Assembly: GCA_938038035.1 (NCBI GenBank)
Contig: CALHQV010000185.1
Coordinates: 1-22,122 of the forward strand
Source: an uncultured Gemella sp.
Lineage (GTDB): Bacteria > Bacillota > Bacilli > Staphylococcales > Gemellaceae
Reading direction: 5' to 3'
DNA length: 22,122 nucleotides
The notes below the pieces were generated by a model. The model was not told where the DNA came from and searched no databases. It saw only the letters and a program-made list of their open reading frames with translations. Numbering within the stretch: the stretch's first letter is position 1; the number at the start of each line of letters is the position of its first letter. Positions 18,101-22,122 of the stretch are shown here, one piece after another. The position numbers and the translations under genes are program-made.

Positions 18101-18835
18101 AAGCAAAGTGATAATTTTATGATTGAAGTAAAAAATAAAGTATTTCCTGCCAAGACTTCATATAGTGCCTTGAAAAAAATTAATACTAAAGATCATGAGT
18201 GGAATCATAAAAAAGAAAAACGAGGCTACTTAGAATTAACTACATTAAAAAAATCAACATCTACTAGCAAGGCGATTTTAAGAGGGAATATCATTCATAA
18301 ACTTTTTGAAAAGATAGTTAATGACATGAGAGCAAGAGTGGAAATTTCGGATGTAGTGAATTACATCGATAGCTTAAAGAAAACAGATAATTTACTACAG
18401 AATATAAAGGAACATAGAATACTATCTCAAGAGGAATTTGATAATATAAATAATAAAGATGATATAGAAAAGATTACTAACTTTATTAATAGTGAGTTAA
18501 TAAAATTAGTATCTAAAAGTAAGTTCTGTCAAACCGAGATAGCATTCACAACTGCTAAAAAAGCAAAAGAATTGTATGATGATAGTGAAAGTGATATAGA
18601 TGTTATACTGCAAGGGGTTGTCGATTTATTTATTAAAGTTTCTGATGAGGAAGCAATTATCGTAGATTATAAAACGGACCATGTGACTAGCAGAAATGGT
18701 GAAGAAATATTACGAGATAGACATAGAGAACAACTTAGAATTTATAAAGAAGCAGTAGCGGAATATTATAAATTAAATAATATTAAAACTTATGTATATT
18801 CTTATGTACTGTCAAGGTTAATTGAAATCGAGTAA
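15182..18835 (+). CDS. addA: ATP-dependent helicase/nuclease subunit A (AddA/RexA)
   Basis: AddA with AddB resects double-strand breaks for RecA-dependent repair. This product has 1217 residues, close to the usual length. The start chosen is ATG 15182 with AGAGG just upstream; the ATG at 15134 has no RBS and sits in the promoter. The UvrD-type helicase shows Walker A AAAAGSGKTEVL near residues 36-48, Walker B VDEYQDNN near 418-425, NFRSD near 502, TIHISKGLEYK near 790 and LYVALTRAE near 873. The C-terminal RecB-type nuclease domain has FCQTEIAF and GVVDLF, then IVDYKTD near 1160 with the catalytic Asp and Lys. The protein therefore looks active as both helicase and nuclease. The addB gene, which normally lies directly upstream, is absent here; the neighbour is a divergent phosphoesterase gene. 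Confidence 0.95.
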   Translation: MIKIEKIDKIAASRKHSYSAPQWQAIAITGADVLVAAAAGSGKTEVLSERIARKVASNRWDIDRLLVLTFTTAAAKNMIVRIENKISERLLSTNKEEDLIYLRKQRMLMNDAYISTIDSFCLNVLKKFYYLVEEKIDNKIKYLSPNFSILANSRGLLIETIGNVLEQLVQEDSNTTDLLFTVFGSKQNISSYIIDLYYKLLNIPNFQNYLDENFTKLNDLVTNNFRIEENSIIDKFNKVSELTQKESIAIAIDFCRYVEQYLINSKKESSLDLLSLVNLDETKKEKLAKYVDEDGMSIKSNQEQLEEIEELISKLNAQFENEDNIYDTGVLSEIHGVLIDYLNYFKVLEKMNLLAKAITRVLKKLHNDFIKRKRENNFLDFSDLNHLAIKALTREEDGEIVPSEAAQFYRNYFLEIYVDEYQDNNNLQEYILNLIRGEGVYFFRVGDVKQAIYGFRGSNPDLFEQKYNSYRKLEIDNYSEKEEYSFEDDSEGICIVLKENFRSDVNILKSSNYIFNRLMGNKNAGVSYGEDSALYYPKTKEKNGSEIIPTRLINGKVNYFTGELLEDKKSYREQSIENIAYEILLGIKNGKKYSDYAILVRNSTKMSSFKEVFAKYNIPLFFKEKVGFTESNAFNILYNILRFLDNTNRDTSLLAILHTEIFDYSNDELLKLSITKGKNLFEKLQNSEKKKDYNTVNLLKKWLNFSLNNSLPSLLDCIAIDIDFKNYLVTIDVSDEELDYYENFIDIVNDYQNIDNKLSGLVNQLKTIKNDEVFETKKRTPNDSVTLSTIHISKGLEYKTVFVADLDTSFSKRGYTGEVLFTEIFGLSINAEELSQKFGLISSNIEKLKQLYKYNSILIKLREREEEVRNLYVALTRAENSLLLVSPNGVELNNEKAKDKPLYQALIEDDNFEKILNNLLSDYGEEFIFENEKDALFKNYESEPLVKDEEDSSEFNLQDFYKKFESKQQDESSKQSDNFMIEVKNKVFPAKTSYSALKKINTKDHEWNHKKEKRGYLELTTLKKSTSTSKAILRGNIIHKLFEKIVNDMRARVEISDVVNYIDSLKKTDNLLQNIKEHRILSQEEFDNINNKDDIEKITNFINSELIKLVSKSKFCQTEIAFTTAKKAKELYDDSESDIDVILQGVVDLFIKVSDEEAIIVDYKTDHVTSRNGEEILRDRHREQLRIYKEAVAEYYKLNNIKTYVYSYVLSRLIEIE

Positions 18836-18871
18836 CTAAAAACAACAGTACAATTATGAAATGTTAGCACG

Positions 18872-18900
18872 TTGTTAGTAGAGTCTAATTGTGGTATAAT
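18872..18900 (+). promoter_or_regulatory. Promoter of the NagB-like/chorismate-binding/EamA operon
   Basis: TTGTTA (18872-18877) and TATAAT (18895-18900, preceded by TGG) are spaced by 17 bases. The start codon follows 35 bases later. It shows that the operon can be transcribed independently of addA; no terminator was seen after addA. Confidence 0.75.
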
Positions 18901-18934
18901 AAAAAATGATTTATTAAACCATGGAGGTGAAATT

Positions 18935-19750
18935 GTGAAATATATAGTTTGTAATAGTGAAACAGCTGTTTTAAATAGAATGTATGATGAATTTGAAAAA
19001 AATTTAGAAGATGGTGCAGTTATCTGCTTACCAGAAAATATTATTAATACTCAATTTACAAATAGAATGATAGATGATAATAAAATGGGAAAATATCGTT
19101 ATAAACATGTAATTATGCTGGGACAACGTGAGTTTGCTGATATTGATATAGAGGAAAGATTTGGATTATATCGATATGCAAGGCATGAACTTTTCAAGAA
19201 ATTAGACGTTGAAACGAAGAACATTTATTATCCACAAACTTTAAATAGTGATGAATGTGATGAAGATTTAACTAGATATAAAGAAGTATTAGATGAGAAT
19301 CCAATCGATGTTGCCGTGGTTTTCTTAGGATCTGATGGTGGGATACTCGATTATAGATATGCTGATGAAGTAAATAAAGATCTTCACATTGTAGAATTCT
19401 CAAATGAGGAAAAATCTAAGCTTCAGATGGCTGGAATGGAAATAAACGGTAATAAATTAATAAGTATTGGATATGAAAATCTAATGGCAGCTAGAAATTT
19501 ATTTGTAGTTGTATTAGGTAGTGATAAGAGAAAATACATAGCGGAATTATTTGAGAATGAGGATTCAGACAATAAAACTGTTCTATCAATCTTAAATAAT
19601 CATAAAAATCTATTTATTTTTACTGATAAAGAAGCTAGTTATAAATCAGAAGAAGAAGTAAATAGACTTATTAAACAAAGACAAAAAAAATTAGAAATAA
19701 AAGAACGTGAAGAAAAATTACAGAATGAGGAGAAAAAAAAGGATAGGTAA
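18935..19750 (+). CDS. NagB/6-phosphogluconolactonase-fold protein, probably not a deaminase
   Basis: The product has 271 residues and starts at a GTG with GGAGG seven bases upstream; a longer frame from TTG 18872 would begin inside the promoter. The sequence follows glucosamine-6-phosphate deaminase block by block. It has a FLGSDGG turn at 130-136, a SIGYENLMAARNLFVVVLG segment like the late NagB helix and strand, and a VLSILNNHKNLFIFTD segment like the C-terminal NagB motif. In NagB the turn reads DGHIAFNE, with catalytic Asp, His and Glu. Here it reads DGGILDYR, so the Asp is kept and the His and Glu positions are lost. A deaminase reaction is therefore unlikely, and another sugar-phosphate or regulatory role is possible. 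The last 40 residues are a charged Glu/Lys tail, probably helical. The gene is followed after 5 bases by the chorismate-binding gene. Confidence 0.75.
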   Translation: MKYIVCNSETAVLNRMYDEFEKNLEDGAVICLPENIINTQFTNRMIDDNKMGKYRYKHVIMLGQREFADIDIEERFGLYRYARHELFKKLDVETKNIYYPQTLNSDECDEDLTRYKEVLDENPIDVAVVFLGSDGGILDYRYADEVNKDLHIVEFSNEEKSKLQMAGMEINGNKLISIGYENLMAARNLFVVVLGSDKRKYIAELFENEDSDNKTVLSILNNHKNLFIFTDKEASYKSEEEVNRLIKQRQKKLEIKEREEKLQNEEKKKDR

Positions 19751-19755
19751 TAAGT

Positions 19756-21084
19756 ATGAATGATTATCAGAAAATTATAGATTATGATTTTAGTGATACA
19801 GTTCTTGATAATAAGCTTGTTGTAAAATTCAAATTGAAGAAAACTTTTACTGAAGATCAATTTATCAGTCTTTTCACACCTAAAAAAGGTGAGAGATTTA
19901 TTATAAGAACACCTGATACTAAATCTTCTATAATTGGAATAGGTTATGAAGCAACATGGTTATTAGACTCTAATGATTTCTTAACAAGTTTTGATAATAG
20001 TAGTGTTCTATCTGGGTTCGAAGAGTTAAAAGCACAGGTAAGTGTTTTAGAGATAGATGAACATGATTGTGAATACTTTGGTATTTACGGTGGAATTTCT
20101 GACGGTAATAATAAAAACAGCCAAGAATGGGTAGACTTTAGTGATACTTCGTTTGTTGTACCAGGGATACTCGCAGTTTTTAAAGGTGATGATGTTTATA
20201 TCACATTGTTCTTTAATATGAAAGAAGAAAAAGAGTTTTCTGAATTGTGGGCAGATAGAATTTCATTTTTAAATAAACTTGAAGATGAAAATGAAATATC
20301 TAGTGAACCACAGATTAATGTCGTTAGAGAGATTTATCCTGAGCTTTGGCAAGAAAATGTTAGAAAAGCCCTTCTTCAAATAGAAAAAGAAGAATTAAAA
20401 CGAATAGTTTTATCAAGGAAAAATTTAATATTATTAGAAAATAATACTTCGTTAGGTGCGATAACAAAATATCTTCTGAGTAAGAATAGGTACTTTATAG
20501 CATTTGAATCTAAAAAAAGTTTATTCATTACTACAAATCCTCTAATCTCTTTAAATTACACAGATAATGATTTGAAAGCGCATCTTTACTTGAAAAAAGA
20601 GAATTTATTCAATAATGATTATTTAGTTATGTTTGATGAAGAAGAATTACTTAATGAGTATAAGGAAAACTTTGAATCTCATTATCATACTGACTTTAAG
20701 GTGTATGATGACAAGACTCTAATGGGGAAAAAGCTTGATGTATTTTCTGTTTTAAATTCTAAAGTTGAGGATTCTCAAAAGGCGATAAAAGCTCTTAGTC
20801 TTCTATATCCTATGCCAATAATAAAAGGATATCCTGAAAATGTAGCGAAGAAATTCTTCGATGAAAATTATAATGTAGGTTATGGTTTTTGGTACTCTCC
20901 TTTCGGGTATATTACTAATGATTTAGACGCTAAGTTTTATACTTGTGGAAATATGATGGTAGCTCAGAACAATATGATTACTTTATTCACTAGTATCTTA
21001 TTATCAAAAGATGAGAAATATGATGAAGTAATAGAAAAATCTAATAAAATTGTTAGCTCTAGTCTGAAACTATTTGATCATTAG
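19756..21084 (+). CDS. Chorismate-binding (isochorismate synthase-like) protein, divergent
   Basis: The product is a 442-residue protein with the frame of MenF/EntC isochorismate synthases, which convert chorismate to isochorismate for menaquinone or siderophore synthesis. The segment around residues 205-225 (LWQENVRKAL, LKRIVLSR) matches the family block WxxxVxxA...KVVLAR. LYPMPIIKGYP near 355-365 matches LHPTPAVGG.P, and YGFWYSPFGY near 375-385 matches the late glycine block. Changes are heavy: the Lys of KVVLAR is Arg216, the GATPERL block reads TTNPLIS, the GT.xRG block is not recognisable, and the metal-binding Glu of the EFAVAIR block is Lys in AKFYTCGN. The fold is likely kept but the classical activity is doubtful. 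It sits between the NagB-like and EamA genes. No menD or other menaquinone gene is in the window. Confidence 0.75.
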   Translation: MNDYQKIIDYDFSDTVLDNKLVVKFKLKKTFTEDQFISLFTPKKGERFIIRTPDTKSSIIGIGYEATWLLDSNDFLTSFDNSSVLSGFEELKAQVSVLEIDEHDCEYFGIYGGISDGNNKNSQEWVDFSDTSFVVPGILAVFKGDDVYITLFFNMKEEKEFSELWADRISFLNKLEDENEISSEPQINVVREIYPELWQENVRKALLQIEKEELKRIVLSRKNLILLENNTSLGAITKYLLSKNRYFIAFESKKSLFITTNPLISLNYTDNDLKAHLYLKKENLFNNDYLVMFDEEELLNEYKENFESHYHTDFKVYDDKTLMGKKLDVFSVLNSKVEDSQKAIKALSLLYPMPIIKGYPENVAKKFFDENYNVGYGFWYSPFGYITNDLDAKFYTCGNMMVAQNNMITLFTSILLSKDEKYDEVIEKSNKIVSSSLKLFDH

Positions 21085-21094
21085 GAGAGTAATC

Positions 21095-21982
21095 ATGGGA
21101 CAAAGTACGATGAAAAAAGGTATTATCTTTACCTTACTAGGGGCTACATGTTGGGGATTATCAGGAGTATTAGGGGAATATTTACTAAATATATCAAAAA
21201 TAGACCCTGTTTGGATAATAGCTAATAGATTATTTTTCTCTGGAATTGTGATGGTAGCTATGTTATTCCTTAAAGATAAAAACAACTTAGTAAGAGTATT
21301 TTCAGATAAGAAAGATATTTTAAAACTACTAAATTTCTCATTTTTTGGTCTGTTAATCTGTCAGGGAACATTCTTTTTAACAATTAAGTATACTAATGCT
21401 GGTATGGCAACGGTTATACAGTATATTGGTCCAGTAATAATAATGTTATATTATTGTGTCATAGGGAGAAGATGGCCCCTTCCTAGAGAAGTTATTGCAA
21501 TAGTAGTTTCACTATTTGGAACTGTGTTAATAGCAACCCATTTTGATTTTAGTAAACTGAATATTTCTACATTAGGATTATTCTGGGGATTACTTTCTGC
21601 ATTTGGTCTTGCTAGTTATAATATTTTTTCAATAAGTTTAACTACAAAATATGGTGTAATGCCTATAATGGCTTGGGGACTATTATTTTCTGGTATTGTA
21701 GTATACTTCTTAACAGGTAGTTATTATATTCCAGATAATTTTAAATTCATTGATTTTATCTGTATGTCTGGAGTAGTATTAATTGGAACAATAATGTCAT
21801 TTTCTTTATATTTAGAAGGTGTTAGGTTAATTGGTGCAGTCACGGGAAGTATTATCGGCTGTTTTGAACCAATAGCGGCTATAATCTTTTCTTTCCTGTT
21901 GTTAGGAACAACATTTGGAACAATAGATTTAATAGGTGCAGCGTTTATTCTATCAGCGGTTATTGTTCTAAGTAAGAGATAA
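21095..21982 (+). CDS. EamA-family (DMT superfamily) membrane transporter
   Basis: The product is a 295-residue membrane protein with ten hydrophobic segments in two similar halves, typical of EamA/RhaT-type drug/metabolite exporters. The first half starts FTLLGATCWGLSGVLGEYL, the conserved opening of an EamA repeat, and the second repeat begins near residue 150 (LGLFWGLLSAFGLASYNI). The start is ATG 21095 with TAGGAGAG overlapping the stop of the previous gene; the longer frame from TTG 21074 would contain this RBS. Such proteins usually export amino acids, metabolites or purines, and the substrate is unknown. The tight coupling to two altered enzymes suggests that one metabolite links all three, but that is an inference. 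Confidence 0.9.
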   Translation: MGQSTMKKGIIFTLLGATCWGLSGVLGEYLLNISKIDPVWIIANRLFFSGIVMVAMLFLKDKNNLVRVFSDKKDILKLLNFSFFGLLICQGTFFLTIKYTNAGMATVIQYIGPVIIMLYYCVIGRRWPLPREVIAIVVSLFGTVLIATHFDFSKLNISTLGLFWGLLSAFGLASYNIFSISLTTKYGVMPIMAWGLLFSGIVVYFLTGSYYIPDNFKFIDFICMSGVVLIGTIMSFSLYLEGVRLIGAVTGSIIGCFEPIAAIIFSFLLLGTTFGTIDLIGAAFILSAVIVLSKR

Positions 21983-22020
21983 AAAGGAAATAAGAGTTTA
22001 AGATATTTTATAAACCAAAC

Positions 22021-22072
22021 GGGGGTAACTTTGAAGGTCAATTTTTTCATTTGACGATTTCAAGTTACTCCC
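22021..22072 (+). other. Long stem-loop downstream of the EamA gene
   Basis: GGGGGTAACTT pairs with AAGTTACTCCC (one G-U), followed inward by GAA with TTC, then GTCAA with TTGAC around a nine-base T-rich loop. No U-run follows on either strand, so a standard terminator is not supported. It could be a factor-dependent terminator, a stabilising 3' structure, or a dispersed repeat. The rest of 21983-22122 shows nothing else recognisable. Confidence 0.5.
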
Positions 22073-22122
22073 ATTTAAAGTATTAAGTATAAAAGAGTTA
22101 ATTTAAAGAACGGGTAAATAAA

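Noticed and set aside
21724..22050. 108-codon minus-strand frame overlapping the EamA gene end
   Set aside because: It is mostly antisense to the EamA C-terminal helices and no good RBS precedes its start.

Overview
The window is strongly AT-rich, with Gram-positive ribosome binding sites (AAGGAG/GGAGG), a T-box leader and compact operons, so it comes from a low-GC Firmicute. Two large histidine-triad (Pht-type) surface proteins, one fused to internalin-like leucine-rich repeats, point to a streptococcus-like or Gemella-like coccus of animal mucosa. I favour Gemella, but the genus is an inference from gene content and not a database result.

Left third (1-8.3 kb): a 5'-truncated histidine-triad gene (+), a serine T-box leader with serS (+), and a very large histidine-triad/LRR surface protein gene (-). 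The two histidine-triad genes are paralogues in inverted orientation around serS. They share an almost identical stretch (about 79 of 82 bases) that runs off the left edge of the window. This inverted, partly homogenised pair is the most interesting structure here: recombination across it would invert the serS segment and exchange the C-terminal parts of two surface proteins.

Middle (8.4-15.1 kb): a two-domain rhodanese paired with a sodium:solute symporter; a divergent metallophosphoesterase-like protein coupled to a GNAT acetyltransferase; oligoendopeptidase F; and, convergent with it, a canonical membrane-anchored YkuE-type metallophosphoesterase. The last is divergent from addA, with overlapping promoters.

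Right third (15.2-22.1 kb): addA, the helicase-nuclease subunit of the AddAB/RexAB recombination complex, with no addB next to it. Then comes a three-gene operon of a NagB/6-phosphogluconolactonase-fold protein, a chorismate-binding (isochorismate synthase-like) protein and an EamA-family exporter. The first two have lost residues that are catalytic in their families, so they look like repurposed or inactive enzymes. The window ends in non-coding sequence holding a long stem-loop.

Several starts were moved downstream of the longest open frame because a good ribosome binding site precedes the internal start and the longer start lies inside a promoter or the RBS itself (big Pht gene, addA, NagB-like gene, EamA gene). 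No tRNA, rRNA, CRISPR array, insertion sequence or prophage gene was seen.
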